A stretch of 35,425 nucleotides of DNA from Lachnospiraceae bacterium (GCA_017622795.1 JAGAQI010000011.1:1-35425), one strand, 5' to 3'; counted from the stretch's first letter, positions 15,519 to 24,842 are shown. Program-made: numbers and translations. The notes: a model not told the origin generated them from the sequence alone.

Positions 15519-17228
15519 ATGAAAAAAAAGAAAGGATTATCATTGGTTGTTAAATTGATCTTGATTGCAGTGGTGCCTGTTCTTTTAACCGGGGGAATTG
15601 TTACATATGTAGGAATTAATGCATTAACCACCGGTATGCGAACAGAGAAACTGGATGATTTAACAACACTGGCTGACAGTATTGCAGCTGCTTATGATGC
15701 ACTGGATGATGGGGAATATTATCTGGATGGTTCAAGTTTAATGAAGGGGAATTTAAATATTACAGAACAGACCGCTTTACTTGATTCCTTTATGGCAGAT
15801 AACCATAATGAAGTTACTTTTTTCTATGAGGATACCCGGTATGCCACAACGATTTTGGATGCTTCCGGAGAGCGTATCGTGGGAACGTCCTGTACGGAAG
15901 AGGTAAAACAGGCGGTTATTATTGGCGGAGAAAATTATTCGGCTCCTAATGTGCCGATTAATGGGGAAGGCTATTACGCAGCATATATTCCTTTGAAAAA
16001 CGGGACACAGACGGTTGGTATGCTTTTTTGCGGTGCACCGCGGGCAGAAGTAGTAGAATATATTAATAGTCAGGCAGCAACCATGATTTTTGCTTTGGTT
16101 GCAGTGTTTGTTTTATCTATTGTGCTGGTAACAGTTTCAGTGCTTAAGCTTGCCAGGGGCTTGAAGGTAACAGAAAAAGCTGTGCTTGGTTTGGCAGGCG
16201 GTAATCTTTCTGTTGAAATTGATCAAAAAGGATTAAAACGATCGGATGAGTTGGGTGATATGATTCGGGGCGTTTCTGATTTGAAAAATCGCTTAGCTGA
16301 GGCAGTGAGAAAAATTCTTGCCGTTTCTAACGACCTGATGGCTACCGGTGCGGAAGTAAATTCTATGGCAGCAGAAATAAATTCTTCTTCAGAAGAAATA
16401 TCCAATGCAGTTAATGATATTGCAAAGGGAGCTTCTTCCCAGGCAGAAGAAATTGAAAATGCATCCGGACGTATCGGTGAAATGGGGAATGTAATCGAAC
16501 ACATTGTGGAAAGCGTTGCGGTTTTAAATGATACGGCAGGTCATATGATGAAGGCCGGAAATGATTCTTTGCAGATTGTACGTGATTTGTCCGGTTCTAA
16601 CGATCGTACGATGGAGGCTGTAGATAGAATCGCCAAGCAAATTAGTGCTACAAATGACTCTGCTAACAGGATTAGTGAAGCAGTAGAAATTATTACAGAT
16701 ATTGCAGAACAGACGAATTTATTATCTTTGAACGCTTCTATAGAGGCAGCGAGAGCAGGAGAGCAGGGGCGCGGCTTTGCAGTGGTTGCAGACCAAATCA
16801 GAAGTCTGGCGGAGCAGTCCGGAAGCTCTGCACAACATATTACATCAATTATTGAAGAATTGATTAAAGATTCCGAACAGACGGTAAAGGTAATGCAGGA
16901 GGTTCAGATAATTGTAAATGAACAGAAAGAAAAACTGGAGGAAACAAAGAACCAGTTTGCTGATGTAGCATCCGGAATTGAGGAATCCAGAGAAGAAACA
17001 AATGGAATTAAGAATCAAACAGAAATTTGTGATGAAGCAAGAGCTTCTGTGGTAGATATTATTTCCAACCTTTCAGCAATTTCCGAAGAAAATGCAGCAT
17101 CCTCCGAAGAGACTACTGCATCCATGGCGGAATTAAGCTCTACAATTGGTGCTTTGGCAAATTCGGCAGAACAACTGAAGAGAATATCCGAAGTACTGGA
17201 AGAAGAAATGAAATTCTTTCAATTATAA
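15519..17228 (+). CDS. Methyl-accepting chemotaxis protein with a single-Cache-type sensor
   Basis: This transmembrane chemoreceptor signals to CheA/CheW. The ATG at 15519 has GGGAGGTGG before it and lies 30 nt after the promoter, giving 569 residues. The layout is TM1 (~9-30), then a periplasm-equivalent sensor (~35-185) with an sCache_3-like pattern: [40 protein letters not shown]2 (~190-215) and a HAMP domain follow, then a long signalling coiled coil. The hairpin tip is present as [20 protein letters not shown], continuing [18 protein letters not shown]. The C-terminus lacks an obvious CheR-tethering pentapeptide. Ligand unknown. No other chemotaxis genes are close by, as is common for dispersed receptor genes. 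Confidence 0.94.
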   Translation: MKKKKGLSLVVKLILIAVVPVLLTGGIVTYVGINALTTGMRTEKLDDLTTLADSIAAAYDALDDGEYYLDGSSLMKGNLNITEQTALLDSFMADNHNEVTFFYEDTRYATTILDASGERIVGTSCTEEVKQAVIIGGENYSAPNVPINGEGYYAAYIPLKNGTQTVGMLFCGAPRAEVVEYINSQAATMIFALVAVFVLSIVLVTVSVLKLARGLKVTEKAVLGLAGGNLSVEIDQKGLKRSDELGDMIRGVSDLKNRLAEAVRKILAVSNDLMATGAEVNSMAAEINSSSEEISNAVNDIAKGASSQAEEIENASGRIGEMGNVIEHIVESVAVLNDTAGHMMKAGNDSLQIVRDLSGSNDRTMEAVDRIAKQISATNDSANRISEAVEIITDIAEQTNLLSLNASIEAARAGEQGRGFAVVADQIRSLAEQSGSSAQHITSIIEELIKDSEQTVKVMQEVQIIVNEQKEKLEETKNQFADVASGIEESREETNGIKNQTEICDEARASVVDIISNLSAISEENAASSEETTASMAELSSTIGALANSAEQLKRISEVLEEEMKFFQL

Positions 17229-17235
17229 AAAACAG

Positions 17236-17273
17236 AAAAGCGTATCTGCAAATAGAAAAGCAGATACGCTTTT
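17236..17273 (+). terminator. Bidirectional terminator between the chemoreceptor gene and luxS
   Basis: AAAAGCGTATCTGC forms a perfect 14-bp stem with its complement around a 10-nt loop. Seven T follow on the plus strand and a shorter T run on the minus strand. It serves both convergent genes. Confidence 0.9.
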
Positions 17274-17280
17274 TTTGTTT

Positions 17281-17760
17281 CTATGCCGGATAAACCAAAC
17301 GTTCTTCGGAAATAGTATCAAGTACTTCTTTTAAAAATTTATCTGCAAGATAATTTGCCATCGGAAGGTTCATATCCAGGTAATTTCCGCAGGCAATGGC
17401 GGAAGCTCCCGGTACTTCGTCTTTGTAATCACGGATAAAGGTAAACAGTTCCTTCATGAGTGGTACGATATCTTTGGATTCATAATCGCCTGCAAGAAGC
17501 AGATAACAGCCGGTACGGCAGCCCATTGGACCAAAATAGACCACTTTGGAGCCGAATTCGTTATGGTTTCTGAGAAAAGTGGCTGCAAGGTGCTCAATCG
17601 TGTGTAATTCAGCAGTGTTCATGACAGGTTCAAAGTTCGGCCGGGTCATGCGGATGTCAAAGGTAGTGATGGTTTCGGAACCGACCTTGTCTTTACGGGA
17701 CACATAAATGCCCGGAAGCAAAGTAAGATGGTTAATAGTAAAACTTGCAATAGGTTTCAT
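17281..17760 (-). CDS. luxS: S-ribosylhomocysteine lyase
   Basis: LuxS cleaves S-ribosylhomocysteine to homocysteine and DPD, the precursor of autoinducer-2, in the activated methyl cycle. The protein has 159 residues, normal for the family. Metal ligands are His53 and His57 in HTIEH plus Cys124 in IACGNYLDMN. The general base is Glu56, and the catalytic Cys81 lies in GPMGCRTGCYLL. The substrate-binding FDIRMTRPN is at 34-42. GAGG lies 9 nt before the ATG. It is the last gene of a LysR-HAD-luxS minus-strand group, 41 nt after the HAD gene. No methylthioadenosine/SAH nucleosidase gene is adjacent. Confidence 0.97.
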   Translation of the reverse strand: MKPIASFTINHLTLLPGIYVSRKDKVGSETITTFDIRMTRPNFEPVMNTAELHTIEHLAATFLRNHNEFGSKVVYFGPMGCRTGCYLLLAGDYESKDIVPLMKELFTFIRDYKDEVPGASAIACGNYLDMNLPMANYLADKFLKEVLDTISEERLVYPA

Positions 17761-17801
17761 GGGTAATCCTCTTTTCTAAGGCTGAATGCCTTTTTGTAAA
17801 A

Positions 17802-18422
17802 TTAGAAAATTTCTGCCAATTCCTCAAAGGAAGAAAGCTTGTAGTCATATTCGGTTGCTTCACCAAATCCGTAAGCGGCAAAGGCAAACGGTACACCGGC
17901 TTCTGCAGCAGCGGTCTGGTCGCCGTAGGTATCACCTACATAAACCGGCACTTTAAGCTGATGGCGTTCTACCATAAGCTTGATGTTATCCCCTTTAAGC
18001 AAGCCGGTAGTTCCCGGACAGGCAAAGTCCGTAAAATATTTACCAAAATCGTGACCTTCCAGATAAGACTGGATATAACCGTCTTCGCAGTTGCTGACGA
18101 TGAACAGCTTGTATTTTTCGGATAACTTCTTTAAAGTTTCCTCAATATTTCCGATGAGAATTCCGCCGTGTTCGGTAAGATACGGACACTGTTCCACAAC
18201 GCAGACACGCATAATTTCAATGCCTCGTTCTGCAGGGACACTGGTAAAAAGTTTTACGGCAATATCTACCAACGGAAGTCCATAGAGGGATTTCAATTTT
18301 GGACCGGTGATTTCATCGGTAACGTCAGGATAGCGTTTTACTACCTCGCTCCAAATTCTTGCGGCGTCTTCTGTGGTGTCCCACATGGTGCCGTCTAAGT
18401 CAAAAATAATACTGTCAATCAT
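17802..18422 (-). CDS. HAD-superfamily phosphatase (Gph/PGMB-like)
   Basis: This is a cytoplasmic haloacid dehalogenase-type phosphohydrolase. The ATG at 18422 is chosen for the AAAGGA site about 7 nt upstream, giving 206 residues. A longer in-frame reading to 18461 would run into the upstream LysR gene. Motif I is FDLDGTMWDT, with nucleophile Asp8 and acid Asp10. Motif II is IVSNCEDG, motif III the Lys in GLLKGDNI, and motif IV VGDTYGDQTAA. A helical cap sits between motifs I and II. It resembles phosphoglycolate phosphatase or beta-phosphoglucomutase relatives, but the substrate cannot be deduced. It lies between the LysR and luxS genes and is probably co-transcribed. Confidence 0.9.
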   Translation of the reverse strand: MIDSIIFDLDGTMWDTTEDAARIWSEVVKRYPDVTDEITGPKLKSLYGLPLVDIAVKLFTSVPAERGIEIMRVCVVEQCPYLTEHGGILIGNIEETLKKLSEKYKLFIVSNCEDGYIQSYLEGHDFGKYFTDFACPGTTGLLKGDNIKLMVERHQLKVPVYVGDTYGDQTAAAEAGVPFAFAAYGFGEATEYDYKLSSFEELAEIF

Positions 18423-18447
18423 GGGAAAATCCTTTCTTTTTGAAAGT

Positions 18448-19347
18448 TTATTGGTTTTCATGGGGTTCCTGCAACAGCTTTAAGAAAAATTGTGCAGGTT
18501 CGGTAAGTGGCAAACCGGAGTCATAAGCGGCAACCAGCTTGCGGGATGGAATATGGTCTTTTATTTTCAACGTATACAGATTGTCCGGCGTGTGTTCGTT
18601 TATACAGTAATCCGGGACAAAAGCGATGCCAAGTCCGATGGAGGCCAAATCTACCAAAAGATCATTACTGCTCAGTTCAATGGCAGGAGCCAGGTCGATG
18701 GAGTGACTTAAAAACTGTTCGTGCAAGAATACGCTTGTGGTAGAATTTTTATCTAACATCAGGATTGGTAAAGCAGATAATTCCCGCAGGGTGAGCTCTT
18801 TTTCCTCAAAAGGATATGCGGTTTTATCTGCGATAAAGATATCCTGAAACTCCTTGATTTCCGTAATGTGCATGGTATTGTTTAATGCCGGATTTGGAGA
18901 ATTGGTAATAATCAGGTCTGCCCGATTGCCATCCAAATAGCCTGCACAATGCTGGGAGGAGGCATTCATCACTTTAATATGGACATCCGGATATTCCTTA
19001 TGAAACCGGTTGAAATAAGGAACCAAAAAGTAACGGCAGATAGTATCGTTAGCTGCAATACGAAGCTGGACGCCGCCGGATTCCTTGGCGGATAATAATT
19101 GACCTTCGCCTTTTACAATCAGGTTAATCGCCGGTTCAATGTGCTTAAATAAAATTTCACCTTCTTTGGTCAGGGCAACCTTTTTGGTACTTCTGGTAAA
19201 CAGAGTTTGACCGAGACGGCGTTCCAGTACTTTGATGGACTGGCTGACAGCAGACTGGGAGATAAATAGTTCCTGTGCTGCATCGGAAAAGCTTAAAGAA
19301 CGGGCAACATGATAAAATACTTTATAAAGCTCGTAGTTGACGTCCAT
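18448..19347 (-). CDS. LysR-family transcriptional regulator
   Basis: This DNA-binding regulator has a LysR winged helix-turn-helix (residues ~5-63: SFSDAAQELFISQSAVSQSI, then LERRLGQTLFTRSTKKVALT) and a periplasmic-binding-protein-like effector domain (~90-295). The ATG at 19347 has AAGGAGGT before it and gives 299 residues; an upstream in-frame ATG at 19392 has no such site. The HAD gene starts 25 nt downstream and luxS follows. It lies back to back with a small unknown gene across ~205 bp, where LysR proteins often bind. On the minus strand a TATAAT sits near 19450 with only a weak -35. The effector is unknown. Confidence 0.93.
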   Translation of the reverse strand: MDVNYELYKVFYHVARSLSFSDAAQELFISQSAVSQSIKVLERRLGQTLFTRSTKKVALTKEGEILFKHIEPAINLIVKGEGQLLSAKESGGVQLRIAANDTICRYFLVPYFNRFHKEYPDVHIKVMNASSQHCAGYLDGNRADLIITNSPNPALNNTMHITEIKEFQDIFIADKTAYPFEEKELTLRELSALPILMLDKNSTTSVFLHEQFLSHSIDLAPAIELSSNDLLVDLASIGLGIAFVPDYCINEHTPDNLYTLKIKDHIPSRKLVAAYDSGLPLTEPAQFFLKLLQEPHENQ

Positions 19348-19552
19348 GAGTTGACCTCCTTTTTGTTTTTTTGGGGCTGATTTTGATATCATATGACAAA
19401 ATCAGCACGTCAAAATAAAAATGAGCGTAGAATAGGCTGTTTCGCCCCTTTATTATAATACATAAGTGAAAATAATAAAAGCATTAAAATTTATAATAGT
19501 TAAAATTATTTAATTTGTAAAAATCCGATGCCCGGGGAAGCCGAGGTATGAG

Positions 19553-19813
19553 ATGAATCAGCCGGTAAAATTTCAGGTGCAAATCAAGAATGTGCAGGAA
19601 GAAAAAATCGGTATTGTGGCCATCCGCGACGCATATGGTACGTTTTCCAATCCGAAGGAACCTTCTTACGACATATTTGGAATGTACGGGGAAAGCGTTT
19701 GCCTGTTTAAGCATCATCCGGAATCCACGGTGAAGGCGTTGACGGAGGAAGAAGTGAAGGAACATGCGGAATTGCTTTCTAAGCTTGCTGACGGATGGGG
19801 AAGAGAGGGATAA
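19553..19813 (+). CDS. Small cytoplasmic protein of unknown function
   Basis: This 86-residue protein has no signal or membrane segment. The N-terminal half looks beta-rich (VKFQVQIKNVQEEKIGIVAI) and the C-terminal half helical and charged (TEEEVKEHAELLSKLADGWG). GAGGT lies 7 nt before the ATG. It stands alone between the divergent LysR gene and purL. Family not recognised. Codon use and the ribosome site support it as real. Confidence 0.62.
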   Translation: MNQPVKFQVQIKNVQEEKIGIVAIRDAYGTFSNPKEPSYDIFGMYGESVCLFKHHPESTVKALTEEEVKEHAELLSKLADGWGREG

Positions 19814-19924
19814 CAGAAATTTGTGATAAGTCAAATTTATAAAACCATTAAAATATATTAATTTTCATAATAATAAACTCTGTGATACAATTAGACATGT
19901 AAGTTTTTAGAATGACAGAAAGTA

Positions 19925-19943
19925 GTGGCATCTTTGATGCTAC
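19925..19943 (+). other. Hairpin in the purL leader
   Basis: GTGGCATC and GATGCTAC pair (8 bp with one G-T) around a TTT loop, about 50 nt before the purL start. It has no U run, so it is not a terminator. I do not see the conserved core of a purine riboswitch. A weak -10-like TACAAT is at 19886-19891. Confidence 0.3.
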
Positions 19944-19992
19944 GTATGTCCGTTGTTGATAAAAATCACACACAAATCAAAGGAGGATTATC

Positions 19993-22900
19993 ATGGCTAA
20001 TGTAAGAAGAGTTTATGCCGAAAAGAAGCCGGCCTACGCAGTTAGAGCCGAAGAACTCATGAATGAAATCAAAGAATACTTAAACATCCAGACAGTGTCC
20101 GGTGTTCGTGTTCTTGTGCGCTACGATGTGGAAAATGTAAGTGAGGAAACTTATAAGAAAGCATTAGTTACCGTGTTTTCTGAGCCTCCTGTTGACTATG
20201 TATATGAAGAAACTTTCGAAAAGAACGCAGGTGATAAGGTATTCTCCGTAGAATATCTTCCGGGCCAGTTCGACCAGAGAGCAGACTCTGCAGAGCAGTG
20301 TGTAAAGCTCTTAAATGAGACCGAAGAGCCTGTGATCCGCAGCGCTACTACCTATGTACTCAGCGGTGACGTTACCGATGCAGAAGTAGAAGCAATCAAG
20401 AGCTACTGCATCAACCCGGTGGACTCCCGTGCGGCATCCGAGGTTAAGCCGGAAACTCTCAACACTGTATTTGAAGATCCTGCTGATGTTATCATCTATG
20501 ATGGTTTCAAGGATATGCCGGAAGCTGAGCTTAAGGCGCTGTACGATTCCTTAGGTCTTGCCATGACCTTCAAGGATTTCTTACATATCCAGAACTATTT
20601 CAAGAACGAAGAGAAGAGAGATCCATCCGTTACCGAAATCCGCGTGCTGGATACTTACTGGTCTGACCACTGCCGTCATACTACCTTCTCTACAGAATTA
20701 ACCAACGTTACTTTCGAAGACGGCGACTACAAGGCACCAATCGAGGCATCTTACCAGCACTATTTAAAGAGCCGCGAAGTGATGTATGCCGGCCGTGACG
20801 ATAAGTTTGTCTGCTTAATGGACCTTGCCGTATTTGCCATGAAGCAGCTTAGAGCAGACGGAAAGTTAGAGGATATGGAAGTATCCGATGAAATCAATGC
20901 CTGCTCCATCATCGTTCCTGTAGAAATCGACGGCAAGACCGAAGAGTGGTTAGTATTCTTCAAGAACGAAACCCACAACCATCCAACCGAAATCGAGCCA
21001 TTCGGTGGTGCGGCTACCTGCCTTGGCGGTGCTATCCGTGACCCACTCTCTGGCCGTGGTTATGTATATCAGGCAATGCGTGTTACCGGTGCTGCAGACC
21101 CAACCGTAGCAATTAAGGATACTTTATCCGGTAAGCTTCCTCAGAGAAAGATTGTTACCGGTGCAGCGAACGGTTACAGCTCCTATGGTAACCAGATTGG
21201 TCTGGCTACAGGCCTTGTAGATGAAATTTATCATCCAAACTATGTGGCAAAGAGACTGGAAATCGGTGCTGTTATGGGTGCCGCTCCAAGAAGAAATGTA
21301 ATTAGAGAAAACTCCGATCCGGGCGATATCATCATCTTAATGGGTGGACGTACCGGTCGTGATGGCTGCGGTGGTGCAACAGGCTCCTCCAAGGCTCATA
21401 CTACCGAATCCATCGCTACCTGCGGTGCAGAAGTTCAGAAGGGTAATGCTCCTACTGAACGTAAGCTCCAGAGATTATTCCGTCGTGAAGAAGTTACTAA
21501 GCTTATCAAGAAGTGTAACGACTTTGGTGCCGGCGGTGTTTCCGTTGCCATCGGTGAACTTGCCGACGGTCTTAGAGTAGACCTTGACAAGGTGCCAAAG
21601 AAGTACGCAGGTCTTGACGGTACCGAACTTGCTATTTCCGAGTCCCAGGAGCGTATGGCAATTGTTGTTGAGGCAAAGGATGTTGATGCAATGCTTGCTT
21701 TCGCAGCAGAAGAAAACTTAGAAGCAGTTCCTGTAGCAGTAGTAACAGAAGAAAAGAGACTGGTTCTTTCCTGGAGAGGCAAGGAAATTGTAAATATCGC
21801 AAGAAAGTTCCTTGACACCAACGGTGCTCATCAGGAAACAACTGCAGTTGTAACAATGCCAAAGGCAGAGGACAACTACTTCAACAAGGGTGCTGATTAT
21901 GCAGCAGCAAGAACAAACAAGAAGCTTGCTAAGAACGAAGGCGTTTTAGCAGGTAAGGAAGGCGTAGAACTTGCATGGCTTGCTATGCTTGCTGACCTTA
22001 ACTCCTGTTCCAAGAAGGGTCTTGTAGAAATGTTCGACTCCTCCATCGGTGCTTCCACAGTTACCATGCCTTACGGCGGTAAGTATCAGTTAACACCGGT
22101 ACAGACCATGATTGCAAAGCTTCCGGTTCTCCGCGGCAAGTGCGATACCGTTACCATGATGAGCTATGGTTTCGACCCATACCTGTCCAGCTGGAGCCCA
22201 TATCATGGTGCAGCATACGCAGTTATTTCCTCCGTTGCTAAGATTGTAGCAGCAGGTGGTGACTATACAAAGATCCGTTTCACATTCCAGGAATACTTCC
22301 GTCGTTTAGGTAACGATCCTAAGCGTTGGGGCGAACCTTTAGCAGCTCTTCTTGGCGCTTATGAAGCCCAGATGAAGCTTGGTCTTCCTTCCATCGGCGG
22401 TAAGGACAGTATGTCCGGTACTTTCCAGGATATCGACGTACCTCCGACACTGGTTTCCTTTGCAGTAGATATTGCAAAGACAGGCGATGTTATCACCGGT
22501 GAATTTAGGAAGGCAGGCAACAAGATTGTGAAGTTCGGCATGAAGAAGGATGCTTACAGCTTACCTGATTACGAAGACTTCATGGCTCAGATGACAAAGA
22601 TTACCGCTCTTGCAAGAGAAGGCGCTATCGCTTCCATGTACGCTCTCGGTGCAAAGGGTATTGCAGAAGCTGTCAGCAAGATGGGCTTCGGTAACAAGCT
22701 TGGTGCAAAGATTTGTGCAGGCTGTACTTCCGAAGAAGCATTATTTGCTCCTGCTTACGGTGAAATCCTTGCAGAAGTTACCGACGTTGCTAAGCTTGAT
22801 GCAGCAGGCGTTTCCTACTATGTAGTGGGTGAAGTAACTGAAGAGCCTGTATTTGCTTACGGCGGCGTAAAGGTATCTATGGAAGATGCTCTTGCAGCAT

Positions 22901-23811
22901 GGACCGATACTTTAGAAAGAGTATTCCCAACCCGTTCCAAGGTGAAGGAAACAGAAGCTCCAAAGGTACTCTTTGATGCAAAGACCATCTACACAGCAAA
23001 GAACAAGATTGCAAAGCCTACCGTATTTATTCCTGTATTCCCTGGTACCAACTGTGAGTACGATACCCTTCGTGCTTTCGAAGCAGCAGGTGCAAACGTA
23101 AATACTGTAGTATTCAAGAACAGAAATGAAGCAGACATCAGAGAATCCGTACTTGCTTTCGAAAAGGCTATCAAGGAAGCACAGATTCTTATGTTCCCTG
23201 GCGGCTTCTCCGCTGGTGACGAGCCTGACGGTTCCGGTAAGTTCATTGCAACTGCATTCCAGAATGCAAAGATTACCGACGCGGTTAATGCTCTCCTGAA
23301 GGAAAGAGACGGTCTTGCTCTTGGTATCTGTAACGGTTTCCAGGCTATCATCAAGCTTGGTCTGGTACCATACGGCGAAATCACTCCACAGAAGGATGAT
23401 TCCCCAACCTTAACAAGAAACAACATCGGACGCCACATTTCCAAGTCCGTTTACACCAAGGTTGTGACTAACAAGTCCCCATGGCTTATGAAGGCAGAGC
23501 TTGGCGGCGTTTACGCTGTACCTGCTTCCCACGGTGAAGGACGTTTCGTAGCAAGCAAGGAATGGTTAGAGAAGTTAGCGGCTAACGGTCAGATTGCTAC
23601 CCAGTACGTAGACCTTGACGGCAACTCAACCATGGACGAAGACTTCAATCCAAACGCTTCCTACTGGGCAATCGAAGGTATTACCAGCCCGGACGGCCGT
23701 GTACTTGGTAAGATGGCTCACTCCGAGCGTCGTGGTGATGGCGTGGCTCTCAATATTTACGGTGAGCAGAACCAGAGAATTTTCGAGAGTGGTGTAGAGT
23801 ACTTTAAGTAA
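19993..23811 (+). CDS. purL: Phosphoribosylformylglycinamidine synthase, single-chain clostridial type
   Basis: FGAM synthase converts FGAR, glutamine and ATP to FGAM in de novo purine synthesis. At 1272 residues it is the fused form carrying the PurS-like, synthetase and glutaminase parts that Bacillus encodes as purS, purL and purQ. Seen in order: the N-terminal PurS-like region; TYWSDHCRHTTF; ETHNHPTEIEPFGGAATCLG; GGAIRDPLSGRG; the second ATP-grasp-like half with GGKDSMSGTF; and the glutaminase domain from ~1010. There, GICNGFQ holds nucleophile Cys1113 and PASHGEGRF holds His1180 and Glu1182. AAAGGAGG precedes the ATG. Codon use favours C-ending and AAG codons more than neighbouring genes, suggesting high expression. 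It stands alone, with no other pur genes adjacent. Confidence 0.97.
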   Translation: MANVRRVYAEKKPAYAVRAEELMNEIKEYLNIQTVSGVRVLVRYDVENVSEETYKKALVTVFSEPPVDYVYEETFEKNAGDKVFSVEYLPGQFDQRADSAEQCVKLLNETEEPVIRSATTYVLSGDVTDAEVEAIKSYCINPVDSRAASEVKPETLNTVFEDPADVIIYDGFKDMPEAELKALYDSLGLAMTFKDFLHIQNYFKNEEKRDPSVTEIRVLDTYWSDHCRHTTFSTELTNVTFEDGDYKAPIEASYQHYLKSREVMYAGRDDKFVCLMDLAVFAMKQLRADGKLEDMEVSDEINACSIIVPVEIDGKTEEWLVFFKNETHNHPTEIEPFGGAATCLGGAIRDPLSGRGYVYQAMRVTGAADPTVAIKDTLSGKLPQRKIVTGAANGYSSYGNQIGLATGLVDEIYHPNYVAKRLEIGAVMGAAPRRNVIRENSDPGDIIILMGGRTGRDGCGGATGSSKAHTTESIATCGAEVQKGNAPTERKLQRLFRREEVTKLIKKCNDFGAGGVSVAIGELADGLRVDLDKVPKKYAGLDGTELAISESQERMAIVVEAKDVDAMLAFAAEENLEAVPVAVVTEEKRLVLSWRGKEIVNIARKFLDTNGAHQETTAVVTMPKAEDNYFNKGADYAAARTNKKLAKNEGVLAGKEGVELAWLAMLADLNSCSKKGLVEMFDSSIGASTVTMPYGGKYQLTPVQTMIAKLPVLRGKCDTVTMMSYGFDPYLSSWSPYHGAAYAVISSVAKIVAAGGDYTKIRFTFQEYFRRLGNDPKRWGEPLAALLGAYEAQMKLGLPSIGGKDSMSGTFQDIDVPPTLVSFAVDIAKTGDVITGEFRKAGNKIVKFGMKKDAYSLPDYEDFMAQMTKITALAREGAIASMYALGAKGIAEAVSKMGFGNKLGAKICAGCTSEEALFAPAYGEILAEVTDVAKLDAAGVSYYVVGEVTEEPVFAYGGVKVSMEDALAAWTDTLERVFPTRSKVKETEAPKVLFDAKTIYTAKNKIAKPTVFIPVFPGTNCEYDTLRAFEAAGANVNTVVFKNRNEADIRESVLAFEKAIKEAQILMFPGGFSAGDEPDGSGKFIATAFQNAKITDAVNALLKERDGLALGICNGFQAIIKLGLVPYGEITPQKDDSPTLTRNNIGRHISKSVYTKVVTNKSPWLMKAELGGVYAVPASHGEGRFVASKEWLEKLAANGQIATQYVDLDGNSTMDEDFNPNASYWAIEGITSPDGRVLGKMAHSERRGDGVALNIYGEQNQRIFESGVEYFK

Positions 23812-23812
23812 T

Positions 23813-24012
23813 TAACAAGGTTACTGTTTGAAAATTGAGAAAGTGGGATTTATCTGAGACAATATATTGTCTTATGATAAATCCCACTTTTTTAATTTGA
23901 AAAAGAAACCGCCAAATATATATGAGTAAAACAGTAGTTGCGAAGCAACGGCTGACGGCTTGGACGGCAGGTTTTACGAATATATTTGGCGGTTTAAACA
24001 GTAACCTTGTTA
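23813..24012 (+). repeat. ~200-bp structured inverted-repeat element, full copy 1
   Basis: The ends are a perfect 17-bp inverted repeat beginning TAACAAGGTTACTG (23813-23829 and 23996-24012). Inside are two side-by-side hairpins. Hairpin A (23840-23890) has a 15-bp perfect stem and a palindromic tip, followed by a run of T. Hairpin B (23906-23995) has a 16-bp outer helix, a GA/GA internal loop (23924-23925 with 23978-23979), a 7-bp helix and two small apical hairpins, one GTTGC-GAA-GCAAC. It starts one base after the purL stop. A highly similar copy lies inverted at 26574-26777. TA at both outer ends could be a target duplication, as in IS630/mariner-type MITEs. No coding capacity is credible. 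Confidence 0.9.
23840..23896 (+). terminator. Terminator-like hairpin A within repeat copy 1, downstream of purL
   Basis: AAAGTGGGATTTATC pairs perfectly with its complement at 23876-23890. The apex is a 16-nt palindrome around ACAATATATTGT, and a T-rich tract follows to about 23893. It is well placed to end the purL transcript. Confidence 0.75.
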
Positions 24013-24023
24013 TTTTGGGACAT

Positions 24024-24842
24024 TTAGTTTGTTTCAGTAACTTCGGAAGATACTTCAGAATTCTTGTTTCCCTTATATTTCACATAAATCACAATCGCCA
24101 CAATTGGAAAGATTCCTAATTCTAAAATATCTTCCGTTGTATAAATAATATCTGTCAGCAGTCCATACTGTATATTTTCGCAGAAATAGTTCGGAATACG
24201 GATTAAAATATCCCATACGGTATGTATTACCATGCATAGTACAAGATTTCCGGAGTGTAGATAAATTGCTGCAACAAATATTCCAAAGGCACTGGCATAT
24301 AAGGCTTGCCAGAGACAGGAAATTATGTCACTTCCAAACAGAAAATTCAGAATATGCGTTGCTCCGAAGCATAAACCGGTAAGAAATACCATTGCAAACC
24401 TGCCTTTTGCAGAATCTTTCCATTTGGCTAACATTCCACTCATTAAAATACCTTTGGAAGCAGCCTCTTCCCAAAAGCCGGTTCCGATTTGTTGCAGACA
24501 AGACCACAAAAAGCCGGAAATGTAGGCAGTTGTGAGACTTTCTGCAGTGGGAAGATGTAAAAATTGTATGAGAAGGTATAAGAACATTGGGATACAGTAC
24601 AACCAAGTACTTTTAGGTGGTCGGGTAGTGAACAGCTTGCCAAATTTATTTTTGTAAATTACTTTTAATAGTATGAGAGTTAAGATGCTTGTGATGATTC
24701 GCAGACAGGAGTCTACAATAACACCGCATTCGGAAATTCCGGTTGCGACTAAAAAATATTCAAACAGGATAAAGCAGATACTAATTCCCATGCCAAGTAT
24801 CAGTCCGATTAATATGGGAAACTTATTATACAGTTTTTTCAT
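24024..24842 (-). CDS. CPBP-family-like intramembrane protease homologue
   Basis: This multi-pass membrane protein has 273 residues from the ATG at 24842, which is preceded by AGAGG; an in-frame ATG at 24944 would add 34 residues without a good site. About seven to eight hydrophobic segments are seen. The CPBP (CAAX protease and bacteriocin-processing) motifs are recognisable. Motif 1 is GFWEEAASKG, with Glu125-Glu126 but Lys130 where Arg is usual. Motif 2 is FGATH (Phe159, His163). Motif 3 is HTVWD (His207, Asp211). Family members process peptides, bacteriocin or lipoprotein-related substrates, or give self-immunity. The target here is unknown. It is convergent with purL across the 200-bp repeat element and lies in the accessory patch. 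Confidence 0.78.
   Translation of the reverse strand: MKKLYNKFPILIGLILGMGISICFILFEYFLVATGISECGVIVDSCLRIITSILTLILLKVIYKNKFGKLFTTRPPKSTWLYCIPMFLYLLIQFLHLPTAESLTTAYISGFLWSCLQQIGTGFWEEAASKGILMSGMLAKWKDSAKGRFAMVFLTGLCFGATHILNFLFGSDIISCLWQALYASAFGIFVAAIYLHSGNLVLCMVIHTVWDILIRIPNYFCENIQYGLLTDIIYTTEDILELGIFPIVAIVIYVKYKGNKNSEVSSEVTETN

Noticed and set aside
19814-19992. Possible purine riboswitch in front of purL
   Set aside because: The conserved three-way-junction core and a following terminator are not seen. Only one small hairpin without a U run is present.
23922-24119. Short open frames across the two repeat elements (also 26640-26864)
   Set aside because: They run through hairpin structure, lack ribosome sites, and are not preserved as the same protein between the two copies.
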